Assembly: GCA_017547805.1 (NCBI GenBank)
Contig: JAFYOR010000026.1
Coordinates: 1 to 63,891 of the forward strand
DNA length: 63,891 nt
Direction of reading: 5' to 3'
Source: Clostridia bacterium
GTDB taxonomy: Bacteria > Bacillota > Clostridia > Christensenellales > Aristaeellaceae
Under the pieces are notes generated by a model. That model did not search any database. It was given only the letters and a program-made list of their open reading frames with translations, and was not told the DNA's origin. This document shows positions 34,090 through 41,969 of this stretch, one piece after another (the stretch's first letter is position 1; each line of letters begins with the position of its first letter). A program made the translations under genes and the position numbers.

Positions 34090-34226
34090 AGCCAACATCT
34101 CCTCTTGTTTTTCGTCGTTTCGACGTTATGATGTAAATTGTGAGTCTGATCCTCCGCAAAGCTAACGGACAGACCATACCGATATTATTCTATCAAACTT
34201 CAACAAAAAAAGCTACACCAAATCTC

Positions 34227-34265
34227 ACAAAAAGAAAAGATCTCCCCTTTTACAAGGAGAGATCT
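34227..34265 (-). terminator. Intrinsic terminator between the sugar permease genes and lacZ
   Basis: On the minus strand, AGATCTCTCC pairs with GGGGAGATCT around an 8-nt loop and is followed by TTTTCTTTTTG. It lies about 20 bp after the permease stop codon. Confidence 0.82.
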
Positions 34266-34285
34266 CAGAATACTTCTTCAGAGAA

Positions 34286-35110
34286 TTACTTAACAGCACC
34301 GGCAACGGCGTTGGTGAAGCTCTTCTGCAGCAGGAAGAAGATGATGATGGTCGGAAGAGAGCACAGCGTAACGCCAGCCATAACCACGCCGTAGTCGATC
34401 ACGTAACCAGCCATCAGGTTGGAAACGAGCATCGGCATGGTGGTGGAGTCGGCAGTCTGCATGATGACCTTCGGCCAGAGGTAGGAGTTCCAGGCATTCA
34501 TGAAGGTGATGGTCGCGGCAGACGCGTAGGTCGGCTGCATCATCGGGATGAACATCTTGATGAAGATCTGGAATTCGTTGAGGCCGTCGATACGAGCCGC
34601 CTCGATGGTATCCTTCGGGAAGTTGCGCGCGCTGTTACGGAAATACATGATCAGGAACGGCGTCGCCATGCCCGGCAGGAAGAAGCCAGCCCAAGTGTTG
34701 AGGAGCTTGAGCTTGGAGAAGAACTGGAACAGCGGAACCAGAACCGCGACGAACGGAACCATCATCGCCAGCATCAGGATGCTCATCAGGCCGTCCTTAT
34801 ACTTGTCGTGATAGATTTCGAAGCCGTAGCCGGCGATGGAAGAAATCGCCAGAGCCAGGAACACCTGCAGGATGGACGTGCCGAAGGAGTTGAGCATCGC
34901 ACGACCAACGTTCTGCTGGGCGAACAGGTTCTTGAGGTTCTCAATCAGGTAAACGCTGGGGATCATGCGGCCGCCGAGGATCTCTTTCGTGTTGTTAAAC
35001 GCAGAGATGAATGCCCAGTACAGCGGGAAGACGGAAATAAGGGACACAATGATCAGGAAAGCGTACATAATGAAACGCGTTACGTACTTGGAAGCAGCGC
35101 CTTCTCTCAT
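34286..35110 (-). CDS. Sugar ABC transporter permease, MalG type
   Basis: A 274-residue CUT1-family inner membrane permease with six helices. The EAA loop reads EAARIDGLNEFQIFIKMFIP and contacts the ATPase. The protein starts MREGAASKYVTRFIMYAF and overlaps the MalF-type gene by 4 bp (ATGA). No ATPase gene is in the operon, so a shared MsiK-like ATPase elsewhere is expected. The importer lies upstream of lacZ and is preceded by an AraC regulator, suggesting galactosides or oligosaccharides as substrate. Confidence 0.9.
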   Translation of the reverse strand: MREGAASKYVTRFIMYAFLIIVSLISVFPLYWAFISAFNNTKEILGGRMIPSVYLIENLKNLFAQQNVGRAMLNSFGTSILQVFLALAISSIAGYGFEIYHDKYKDGLMSILMLAMMVPFVAVLVPLFQFFSKLKLLNTWAGFFLPGMATPFLIMYFRNSARNFPKDTIEAARIDGLNEFQIFIKMFIPMMQPTYASAATITFMNAWNSYLWPKVIMQTADSTTMPMLVSNLMAGYVIDYGVVMAGVTLCSLPTIIIFFLLQKSFTNAVAGAVK

Positions 35111-36021
35111 CGCTTGTCACCCACTTTCGTTTCGATCGCAGACAGGATTGCGACCATGATCAGAATAACAAAGGACATCGCAGCGGCGTAGCCGAAGTTC
35201 GGCGCGCCAACGAACATCTTGTTATAGATGTAATGCGACATGGTAATGGTCGTATTAGCCGGTCCGCCCTTGGTCAGGTTCATGGACTCGTCGAAGAGCT
35301 GAAGCGTACCATTGGTGGACATGATGCCGGTGACCAGGATAATCGGCTTGAGCAGCGGGATCGTGATCTTGATGAGCTGCTGGAACTGGTTCGCACCGTC
35401 GATGCGGGCCGCCTCGTAGATCGAGTACTCGATGCCCTGCATGCCGGAGAGGAAGAAGACCATGTTATAGCCCGTCCAGCGCCAGATCAGACCCAGGATG
35501 ATAACCGCTTTTGCGGTATTCGGGTTGTTGAGCCAGTTGATTCGCTCATTGATGAGGTTCAGGTTCAGCAGGATGCCGTTGATCATACCGTCCAGCTCGA
35601 ACATGGTACGGAAGATCATGGAGTACGCAACCAGACCGGTCGCGCAGGGGAGGAAGATGCAGGTGCGGAACAGGCCGCGGAACTTGAGGTCGCGGTTGTT
35701 GAGCAGGGAGGCGAAAATGATCGCCAGCACCAGCATGATCGGAACCTGAATGATCAGGTAGGTAAAGGTGTTTCCGATAGACTGCTGGAACACCTTGTCC
35801 TTGAGCATGTACTGGTAGTTGCGCCAGAGCGGCTCAGCGTACTTCAGCGCAGTCGGCTTACCAGTCTTGAAAGAAATCAGGAGCGCCTGGAACATCGGCC
35901 AGAAGCTGAAGATGAAGATCAGGATCGATGCCGGGGCAAGGAAGGCCCAGCCGGCAGCGCTCTGCTTGCGCTCCATCGTCCAGAAGCGATGCTTCTTGCG
36001 CGCGGGAGTCGTGTTGGTCAT
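35107..36021 (-). CDS. Sugar ABC transporter permease, MalF type
   Basis: A 304-residue CUT1 permease with six helices. The first membrane helix is AAGWAFLAPASILIFIFSF; the EAA loop is EAARIDGANQFQQLIKITIP. It forms the channel with the MalG-type partner encoded 4 bp overlapping downstream. The ATG at 36021 has AGAGGTGGG seven nt upstream and is preferred to GTG 36033. A stem-loop at 36107-36136 separates it from the binding-protein gene. Confidence 0.9.
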   Translation of the reverse strand: MTNTTPARKKHRFWTMERKQSAAGWAFLAPASILIFIFSFWPMFQALLISFKTGKPTALKYAEPLWRNYQYMLKDKVFQQSIGNTFTYLIIQVPIMLVLAIIFASLLNNRDLKFRGLFRTCIFLPCATGLVAYSMIFRTMFELDGMINGILLNLNLINERINWLNNPNTAKAVIILGLIWRWTGYNMVFFLSGMQGIEYSIYEAARIDGANQFQQLIKITIPLLKPIILVTGIMSTNGTLQLFDESMNLTKGGPANTTITMSHYIYNKMFVGAPNFGYAAAMSFVILIMVAILSAIETKVGDKR

Positions 36022-36106
36022 GGGAGAACCCACCTCTCTGCTAATTAGCTCGTTTCTTACGAATTGAGCGTTTTTGACAATCTTTTGTCTTGATCCATAA
36101 GGGATA

Positions 36107-36136
36107 GCTGCCGCCCCAGTTGCCCAGGGCGGCAGC
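36107..36136 (-). other. Stem-loop between binding-protein and permease genes
   Basis: A 10-bp perfect GC stem (GCTGCCGCCC / GGGCGGCAGC), 40 bp after the binding-protein stop codon. It lacks a T tract, so it probably stabilises the upstream message rather than terminating it. Confidence 0.65.
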
Positions 36137-36175
36137 CTTGTTCACTTAAACTGGTAATTCAGTTATGTAACTGGA

Positions 36176-37429
36176 TTAGAAGCCCATGTTGAAGTTGGTC
36201 TCGTCTTCAGCAGCCTGGAGCTCGCTCATCAGGTCGCCGCCCAGCATGTAGTTGGTGACGGCAGTGCCCAGAGCGCCGCGGGCGTCGTAGTAGTACGCGC
36301 CAGTCTGGTTGGCCGGGACATGAGCGGTGTACTCAACGATGGTGGCGAAGATCGGAGCGCCATAGTACTCGTTGTCAGCAGCGTAGTTCGGAGCTTCCTT
36401 CGCGCCGGCCCAGGTGCCGATGGCAGAGGTGGTCGGGAGGATCTCGTTGTAGAACTCGACGTTGCGGTACATCTTCATGAAGTCAAGGGCCAGATCGATG
36501 TCGGTGCCGTTGACCAGAGCCCAGGAGGAACCGCCGTTGTTGGAGTAGTGGGTCGCGCCCTCAACGCCCGGCAGCTTCGGCATGTTGGTCAGAGCCCACT
36601 TGCCAGCGTACTCCGGAACCGCCATAACGGTGCCCAGGATCCAGCAGCCATTGATGGTGCCGACGCAGGAGCCGTTGGCCAGGGTGCCGCAGTAAGCGTC
36701 CCAAGAGTTAACCTCGGCGAAAACGCCCAGTTCGCACATGGTCTTGTAGTACTCAAGAACCATCTTGCAGGCTTCGTTGTTAACGAAGTTGACGGAGCCG
36801 TCCTCGTTGAACATGGAGGCGCCGCAGGACTGCATCATGATCAGAACCATGTCGATGGAGCCAGCCTGGCCGGTCAGCATCGGCAGACCAGTCTTGGCCT
36901 TGACGTCCTTACCGATCTCGATGAAGCGATCCCAGTCGATGTCGGTCAGGTCAGCGATGGTGTAGCCAGCCTGCTCGAGGATATCGGTGCGGTAGGTCGC
37001 AACGACGGTGCCCGCGTCGAACGGGATGCCGTGGTTCTGGCCGTCAACGGTGGAGTACGCGAGCTTACCAGCCGGGAAGCCTTCGTAGTCGTACTTGCCG
37101 GTCAGGTTGGCGTACACTTCCGGATAGAACATAACCATCTTCTGGAAGGAGTTATCCTGGCAGAGCATGATGTCCGGGAGGGTGTCGATGGTGTTGGAGG
37201 TGGCAGCGGTGGTCACGCGGGTCTCGATGTCCTCAGAGAGAACCTCTTCGATCACGATCTCAACGTCCGGGTTGATCTTCGCATACAGTTCCTTAGCGAT
37301 CTGCATGGACTTGATGTTGAAGTTCGGGTCCCAAGTCCAGATGGTGATCTTGCCGTCTTCGGCAGCCATGGCGCCGGCAACGGTCAGCAGCAGGCACAGC
37401 GCCAGCAGCAGGGAAACAAGCTTCTTCAT
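36176..37429 (-). CDS. Sugar ABC transporter substrate-binding protein
   Basis: A 417-residue extracellular solute-binding protein, family 1. Residues 1-22 are a signal peptide (MKKLVSLLLALCLLLTVAGA), with cleavage near AMA-AED. There is no cysteine at a lipobox, so it may be anchored by other means or left free. TIWTWDPNFNIKSMQIAKEL opens the mature lobe; TDIDWDRFIEIGKDVKAKTG is typical of the family. It is first in its operon, followed by two permeases; a candidate operator palindrome lies about 80 bp upstream. The sugar cannot be deduced. Confidence 0.9.
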   Translation of the reverse strand: MKKLVSLLLALCLLLTVAGAMAAEDGKITIWTWDPNFNIKSMQIAKELYAKINPDVEIVIEEVLSEDIETRVTTAATSNTIDTLPDIMLCQDNSFQKMVMFYPEVYANLTGKYDYEGFPAGKLAYSTVDGQNHGIPFDAGTVVATYRTDILEQAGYTIADLTDIDWDRFIEIGKDVKAKTGLPMLTGQAGSIDMVLIMMQSCGASMFNEDGSVNFVNNEACKMVLEYYKTMCELGVFAEVNSWDAYCGTLANGSCVGTINGCWILGTVMAVPEYAGKWALTNMPKLPGVEGATHYSNNGGSSWALVNGTDIDLALDFMKMYRNVEFYNEILPTTSAIGTWAGAKEAPNYAADNEYYGAPIFATIVEYTAHVPANQTGAYYYDARGALGTAVTNYMLGGDLMSELQAAEDETNFNMGF

Positions 37430-37504
37430 ATAGAAAAGCCTCCTTCAATTTTTCGCCTGCACAGAGTTCAGTGTTTGACACTGACAACGTCAATCTGCAC
37501 AGAC

Positions 37505-37528
37505 TTTGTGATAAAATTGTATCACAAA
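37505..37528. promoter_or_regulatory. Candidate operator palindrome upstream of the sugar importer operon
   Basis: TTTGTGATA-N6-TATCACAAA, a perfect 9-bp inverted repeat about 80 bp upstream of the binding-protein start. On the minus strand it contains TACAAT, a possible -10 element, so a bound regulator would overlap the promoter. Confidence 0.6.
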
Positions 37529-37581
37529 CCGTCGAAAGAGGCTTTTCATATTCGATTCTTTGTTGCGCATTTTCGATTTAA

Positions 37582-38532
37582 TTATCCATTTTGCACAATT
37601 TTATCCCCGCCATTTGACCGAAGATGTTCGCCGTATTTCTTCATTTCGCTGGGGTTTTTTCCTGTATATTTCAGAAAATTCCGGTTGAATGTCGCAATGG
37701 ATGCAAAGCCGCACGTCTCCGCAATGCGCGAAATTGAATCGCCAGCGTTGGTGCGGATCATGCGCACCGCGCGGTCGATGCGGTAGCGGTTGAGGTATTC
37801 CACAGGCGTTTCCCCCATCGCCGCAACAAACACCTTCCTGAAATGGCTCTCGCTCATGGCGCAGCTGCGTGCAAGCTGCGCAATCTTGATTTCAGTATGG
37901 TACTGCTCGGAAATGTAGAGCAACGCCGGCTGCACAGGATTGTATGGCGCATTCTCCCGCTCCGAAGACAGACCGTCAGTCTCTATTCTGCGCAAAACGC
38001 GCATCAGAATCAACAGCAGAATCGCTTCAAGCTCTGCCGTGTATTCTTCCGCCGTGCGGCACTTGATATCGAACATGCGCTCAATCAGCCATGCAATGTC
38101 GCTGCGCGCGCTTTCATTATCCAGACAGACGCCCTGCCTGTTTCCCCGGAGCAGCTGCATCAGCGAATCCCGGCAGTTGGGCATCGCATCGCGGATCAGC
38201 CTTTCCTGATCCACCGCAATATATCGCCAGCGCGTCATGGGCAGCCCTTCGCTCTTCTGGCTGTGAAGCGCGCCCTCCGGGATGATGATCACCGTGCCCG
38301 CCTGAAACGGCTGGGATTCCAGCCCTTCACGCAGGATCATGCCGTTCCCCGCGACGCACAATCCGATTTCCATGCAGTTATGGCTGTGGCTTTCGTCGTG
38401 CGCATACGGCGGATAGCTGATCATATCCGTCATCGCAAGGATCATCGAATCGCCGCGCATGGGATAATCGCGCCGCTCTGCATTGTCCGTGACGGGCAGA
38501 AGCCATTCAAACGCCTCTTGATTAGATCTCAT
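37582..38532 (-). CDS. AraC family transcriptional regulator
   Basis: A 316-residue regulator. Residues about 30-150 form a cupin sensor (HDESHSHNCMEIGLCVAGNG, then QAGTVIIIPEGALHSQ). Residues about 205-305 hold the two AraC helix-turn-helix motifs: IKIAQLARSCAMSESHFRKV and ISRIAETCGFASIATFNRNF. It lies just upstream of the binding-protein gene on the same strand, so it likely controls the importer through the palindrome at 37505-37528. Its start overlaps the end of the small membrane-protein gene by 11 bp, tying it also to the radical SAM cluster. It has no strong ribosome binding site of its own. Confidence 0.88.
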   Translation of the reverse strand: MRSNQEAFEWLLPVTDNAERRDYPMRGDSMILAMTDMISYPPYAHDESHSHNCMEIGLCVAGNGMILREGLESQPFQAGTVIIIPEGALHSQKSEGLPMTRWRYIAVDQERLIRDAMPNCRDSLMQLLRGNRQGVCLDNESARSDIAWLIERMFDIKCRTAEEYTAELEAILLLILMRVLRRIETDGLSSERENAPYNPVQPALLYISEQYHTEIKIAQLARSCAMSESHFRKVFVAAMGETPVEYLNRYRIDRAVRMIRTNAGDSISRIAETCGFASIATFNRNFLKYTGKNPSEMKKYGEHLRSNGGDKIVQNG

Positions 38533-39085
38533 AAGGAAATACCTTGCCCGGGCAGATCAGTCTCATGTTGTTGACCATCTCTGCGGACGGATTCATGTAC
38601 GCTTTCACGTATCTTCCCGCGTCCGCGCCATATCCTTTGGCATAGAGCACAAGGCTGGGACGGTTGACGTCCTGCGCGTTGATATAGTAGGTCACGCGCT
38701 TGGGCTGCGCATTTGCCGTCAGGGCCTCCGCTTCTTCAAGGCGGGAGGTTCCCTCCTCGGACATGATAATCAGTTCCGTCAGATCCAGCTCCATGAACTG
38801 CACAACCTTCGGCCTCTGGCGCACGCCGCTGTAGCGAATCACCCTGAACATCGTTCCGTCAAGCTGGTATTCATAGCTCACCTTGTGTTCGCCCATGAAA
38901 TACCACGTGAAGAACAGCGTGCCCAGCGTGGGAATCAGCCACAGGAAGCCGCCGTACATGCCGATAATCACAAACACAAACACGGAAAAATACAACAGAA
39001 ACTGAATCACGCGCGTGGGGGTGTGAATCTTTCTGTCCACCACGCAGCGGCAGGAAATGTTTGAAATCACGCTGGCGTCGAGCAT
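38522..39085 (-). CDS. Uncharacterised membrane protein of the radical SAM cluster
   Basis: A 187-residue protein. After a short start (MLDASVISNISCRCVV), two transmembrane helices follow at about residues 26-65 (QFLLYFSVFVFVIIGMYGGF and LIPTLGTLFFTWYFMG). The remaining 120 residues are cytoplasmic and beta-rich (VSYEYQLDGTMFRVIRYSG, later RVTYYINAQDVNRPSLVLYA), perhaps a PH-like fold. The ATG at 39085 has GGAGG eight nt upstream; the longer frame to 39196 has none. It lies 167 bp downstream of the radical SAM gene. I do not recognise the family. Confidence 0.65.
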   Translation of the reverse strand: MLDASVISNISCRCVVDRKIHTPTRVIQFLLYFSVFVFVIIGMYGGFLWLIPTLGTLFFTWYFMGEHKVSYEYQLDGTMFRVIRYSGVRQRPKVVQFMELDLTELIIMSEEGTSRLEEAEALTANAQPKRVTYYINAQDVNRPSLVLYAKGYGADAGRYVKAYMNPSAEMVNNMRLICPGKVFPYEI

Positions 39086-39252
39086 ACATGCATCCTCCGG
39101 AAAATAATCTGTTCCGTCGATTATACCATATTTCCCCCCGGCAAGGCAATCTGCATCATGCCGGTTCTTGTATCGCCCGGCAGTCATATACAGCAAAAGA
39201 GGCGGCGCCAGCGTGCCGCCTCTTTATCGATCAGACATTGATCAGCCATTGA

Positions 39253-40650
39253 TCATCCATTGGTCGTGAATTCTTCCTGCTTTTCAGGATAGCGCTCTGC
39301 GATTTCCGCATAGATGCGCAAAGACTGAAGCGTATCCGCCTTCGATGCACGGCAGAAGCTTTCAGGAACGCTGTCCATCACCGAGCCGTCGGGCTTGAGA
39401 ATATCCTTAAAGCAGACCGTGCATCTGCGCTGCGCCCAGCAGTTCGCGCATGTTCGATTGTACAATTCCCGCGACCGCTCGTAAAGCTCACGCAGCTTCT
39501 CCTCGTCAAATCCGTTGTCAAGATCGCCAAGAATCAGCTTATCACAAGCCGTTTCGCACAAACCGAACTGTCCATCATAATGAACAAACAGCTTGTCCAT
39601 GATCGGAAAACAGCTTCCAATGATGCCCGGATCATTTTTCCGATACAGGATGCGATTGTGAATGGCGCGCATCCTGTTGCCAAAATACCCTTCCAGCACC
39701 GGATCAAACGATGCCAGATACGCACGTCCGGGATCAAAGCGCCGGTCTTGCGTCTCTTCACCGCGGAGGATAGCGTCAATCTTTTCATTTCCGTCCTGCT
39801 GGCGGATATGCGTGACAATATCCGGCGCACGCTGAAGCTCGCTGTGAAAAAACTCCGCCAGCGCCTGAAGGTTCTCGGGACGGGCAATATTGGAAAGAAA
39901 CCTGATCTGGTTTTCCCACACCTCGGGAAACTCCGCACGGATCATGCGCAGATTGGTCATAATCCGCTCAAGGCTGCCCTGCCCGGAAAGCATCTTGCGA
40001 TGCAGGTCATGAAACGGACCGTTGAGCGTCACATTCACGCGCACATCCGGATTCTTTTTGAGCCACTGCGCAGCGTCGCGGCCAAGCAGCACGCCGTTGC
40101 TGGTGAAGCGGAAGCTCAGCTGTCTGCCCTTCATCCTTTCCCGCGCATACGTGACGGCATACTGCAGCCGTTCCATACACATGAGTACCTCGCCGCCGTA
40201 AAGATCGACCATGATCTGCCCGCTGTCCGCGTTGTGCTGCGCAAAGAAATCAATGCTGCGGCGAATCGTGTCAAACGGCATATCCGCATTGGCGTGGGGC
40301 ATCATGTGGGCATAGTTGCCGGAATAGACGCAGTAATCGCAATCAAGGTTGCATCGGCAGGTCAGCTGCAGGAGCAGCGTGGGGATATGCGTCTTGATAT
40401 ATGCCATATATTCTTCAAAGCTATGCTCCCAGATGACTCCGGCAAGCGGCTTATCCGGCAAATGATGCTTTTCCCTCAGATAAGCGTAGACCGCCTGTTT
40501 GGTTTCCTCCAGCGTCGGTCGCACAAGGCTGTCGCTCACCGCCATGATCCTGCCCGTTCGCCCGTCGTATGCATATACCTTGTCTGAGGAAACGGCAAAC
40601 ACCTTCACCATATCGCTTTTATGCGCAGGCTTCTTCATCTTCTTCATCAT
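39253..40650 (-). CDS. Radical SAM/SPASM peptide maturase
   Basis: A 465-residue enzyme. Residues about 14-85 are a precursor-binding-like N-terminal region. The radical SAM cluster motif CNLDCDYC has cysteines 100, 104 and 107, followed by VYSGNYAHMMPHA, a pattern I associate with clostridial Cys-rich-peptide maturases (CcpM-like). VDLYGGEVLM is the SAM-binding GGE motif. A C-terminal SPASM domain has many cysteines (FGLCETACDK, then CANCWAQRRCTVCF and SFCR) for auxiliary iron-sulfur clusters. Such enzymes make thioether or carbon-carbon links in ribosomal peptides. The start at 40650 has GAGGA about 8 nt upstream and overlaps the 52-residue peptide gene. ATG 40665 and 40611 are alternatives. 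Confidence 0.85.
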   Translation of the reverse strand: MMKKMKKPAHKSDMVKVFAVSSDKVYAYDGRTGRIMAVSDSLVRPTLEETKQAVYAYLREKHHLPDKPLAGVIWEHSFEEYMAYIKTHIPTLLLQLTCRCNLDCDYCVYSGNYAHMMPHANADMPFDTIRRSIDFFAQHNADSGQIMVDLYGGEVLMCMERLQYAVTYARERMKGRQLSFRFTSNGVLLGRDAAQWLKKNPDVRVNVTLNGPFHDLHRKMLSGQGSLERIMTNLRMIRAEFPEVWENQIRFLSNIARPENLQALAEFFHSELQRAPDIVTHIRQQDGNEKIDAILRGEETQDRRFDPGRAYLASFDPVLEGYFGNRMRAIHNRILYRKNDPGIIGSCFPIMDKLFVHYDGQFGLCETACDKLILGDLDNGFDEEKLRELYERSRELYNRTCANCWAQRRCTVCFKDILKPDGSVMDSVPESFCRASKADTLQSLRIYAEIAERYPEKQEEFTTNG

Positions 40651-40777
40651 ATGCCGCTTCCTCATCGTCCACTTCCGTAATCCACATGATCAAAGTCGGA
40701 AAGGTTTCACTCAGCCCACCGAACAAGCCTGCAGCAACTACAAGCATCAGGCTGAACAAATGGCCGATGGCACTCAT
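40619..40777 (-). CDS. Small hydrophobic-acidic peptide, 52 residues
   Basis: ATG at 40777 is preceded by AGGAGG six nt upstream, a textbook site. Residues 5-22 are hydrophobic (GHLFSLMLVVVAAGLFGG), a single membrane helix or leader; the C-terminal third is acidic (EVDDEEAAYDEEDEEACA) and ends with one cysteine. The frame overlaps the start of the radical SAM gene by 32 bp, implying translational coupling. It may be a second precursor, a membrane partner or a chaperone for the maturase. I know of no homologue by sight. Confidence 0.7.
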   Translation of the reverse strand: MSAIGHLFSLMLVVAAGLFGGLSETFPTLIMWITEVDDEEAAYDEEDEEACA

Positions 40778-40801
40778 ACGCAGCCCTCCTTTATCTCTCG
40801 C

Positions 40802-41242
40802 TCAGCGTCCGGAGCCGGCAAACGGGCAGTAATTCTGCGTGCCGGAAGTCGTCCTGGCGCACTGGCCCGGCGTATAGCCGCCAAAGGACACGTTCGCTCC
40901 ACGGTTCATGGAGGAAGAAATCACCATGCCGCCGTCAGCGTCCAGATCGGCATCGTCGGCGTCGTCAGCGTCGTCGGCGTCCGTCTCATCGGTATCGTCG
41001 TCGTCCGCTTCGTCCTCATCCTGTTCGTCGTCCGCATCTTCGTCCGCATCTTCGTCCATGTCTTCATCCATATCTTCGTCCATGTCTTCGTCCATGTCTT
41101 CATCCATGTCTTCGTCCATGTCTTCGTCCATGTCTTCGTCCATGTCTTCGTCCATGTCGTCATCCATCTCGTCTGCCATGCCGTTCTCCGGATCAAGCAT
41201 GCCCAGCACGGTTTTCTTGATGATCTTGGAAATAAAGCCCAT
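40802..41242 (-). CDS. Acidic repeat protein with Cys-containing tail, candidate maturase substrate
   Basis: A 146-residue protein with three parts: an amphipathic start (MGFISKIIKKTVLGMLDPEN); a very acidic middle with nine exact MDED repeats, then ADED and DADD runs; and a C-terminal 40 residues rich in Gly/Ser/Asn (SSSMNRGANVSFGGYTPGQC, ARTTSGTQNYCPFAGSGR) with two cysteines ten residues apart. Leader-like front and short Cys/Gly/Ser core fit a RiPP precursor; the acidic repeats could instead bind calcium or other cations. The start is strong (GAGGAGG seven nt upstream). It is 24 bp before the small peptide and maturase genes on the same strand. Confidence 0.75.
   Translation of the reverse strand: MGFISKIIKKTVLGMLDPENGMADEMDDDMDEDMDEDMDEDMDEDMDEDMDEDMDEDMDEDMDEDADEDADDEQDEDEADDDDTDETDADDADDADDADLDADGGMVISSSMNRGANVSFGGYTPGQCARTTSGTQNYCPFAGSGR
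41033..41175. repeat. 12-bp tandem repeat encoding MDED
   Basis: A run of GTCTTCGTCCAT-type units (plus-strand view) with few synonymous changes, giving nine exact and several decayed MDED copies in the minus-strand protein. Copy number is likely variable by slippage. Confidence 0.9.
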
Positions 41243-41312
41243 GTTCAGTCCTCCTCATTCATTTTTGTATGTACAAGGTAATTCTCGTCCAGCCAGCTGG
41301 TCTCCTTCCGGC

Positions 41313-41858
41313 TTACGCGCCCTTTTCAGCCGCCAGCTTCTTTTCCGCATGCTCCTCAGCGGGCTTTCTGGCCAGCTCCTTGCCCATCTTCTGGCCTTCC
41401 TTCATCCACTGCTTCATTTCTTCCTTGGTGGCCTTCTTGCCCTGTGCGCGGCGGTGGAAGAAATTCTTTGCCGTCATGCCAACCGCAAAGGCGGCTGCGC
41501 CGCAGACAACGCCGTCGGCAATCAGGAACGGCACATACGTCACGGGATTGGACTTGAGCAGGGAATTCGTGATTTTCACGCCCATGAACATAATGGAGTA
41601 GGACGTTCCTGCCGCCTTGAAAAACTGTTTGATCAGATCCGCCGCGTCGTCCTTGGTCAGCTGCAGATCGTAGCAGTTTGCAATGGCAATCACACCGGCG
41701 CCCATCGCCGCGCTGACCGCGACCATATCAAGGAGAATGGGGACAACGCCCAATCCGACCGCCGCCACCATCATCGCATTGACTGCAAGATCCGCCTTAC
41801 GGTCCATTTCCTGAAGCTGCTCCGGCGTGAACTTCTTCATCATCTTCTTGCTTTCCAT
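41313..41858 (-). CDS. DUF697-like membrane protein
   Basis: A 181-residue protein with a charged start (MESKKMMKKFTPEQLQEMDR) and two or three hydrophobic helices: VAAVGLGVVPILLDMVAVSA, AGVIAIANCYDLQLTKDDAA and a segment near VPFLIADGVVCGAAAFAVGM. The arrangement is like DUF697/YcjF-type domains that sit beside small GTPases, but no GTPase is here. The C-terminus is basic and lysine-rich (KKATKEEMKQWMKEGQKMGK). ATG 41858 has GGGGAG upstream. It lies 70 bp before the acidic repeat gene, so it likely starts the radical SAM transcript. Confidence 0.6.
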   Translation of the reverse strand: MESKKMMKKFTPEQLQEMDRKADLAVNAMMVAAVGLGVVPILLDMVAVSAAMGAGVIAIANCYDLQLTKDDAADLIKQFFKAAGTSYSIMFMGVKITNSLLKSNPVTYVPFLIADGVVCGAAAFAVGMTAKNFFHRRAQGKKATKEEMKQWMKEGQKMGKELARKPAEEHAEKKLAAEKGA

Positions 41859-41969
41859 TTTTCTGCTCCCCTTTCGGCTGTTTCCTGCAGTGTTTTCCTT
41901 TGATGTATCCATGATATCATGCGCCGCAGCAACTCCAGTCGCATTTCATACGACTAATGAATCGTTTGC

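Noticed and set aside
31096-34131. A 1011-codon plus-strand open frame opposite lacZ
   Set aside because: Antisense shadow; the minus-strand frame has clear GH2 catalytic motifs and a ribosome binding site.
40908-41903. Plus-strand frame with long Ser runs (SSMSSSMSSS)
   Set aside because: It is the reverse reading of the MDED repeat gene; the Ser-Met-Ser pattern comes from the 12-bp repeat and there is no start signal.
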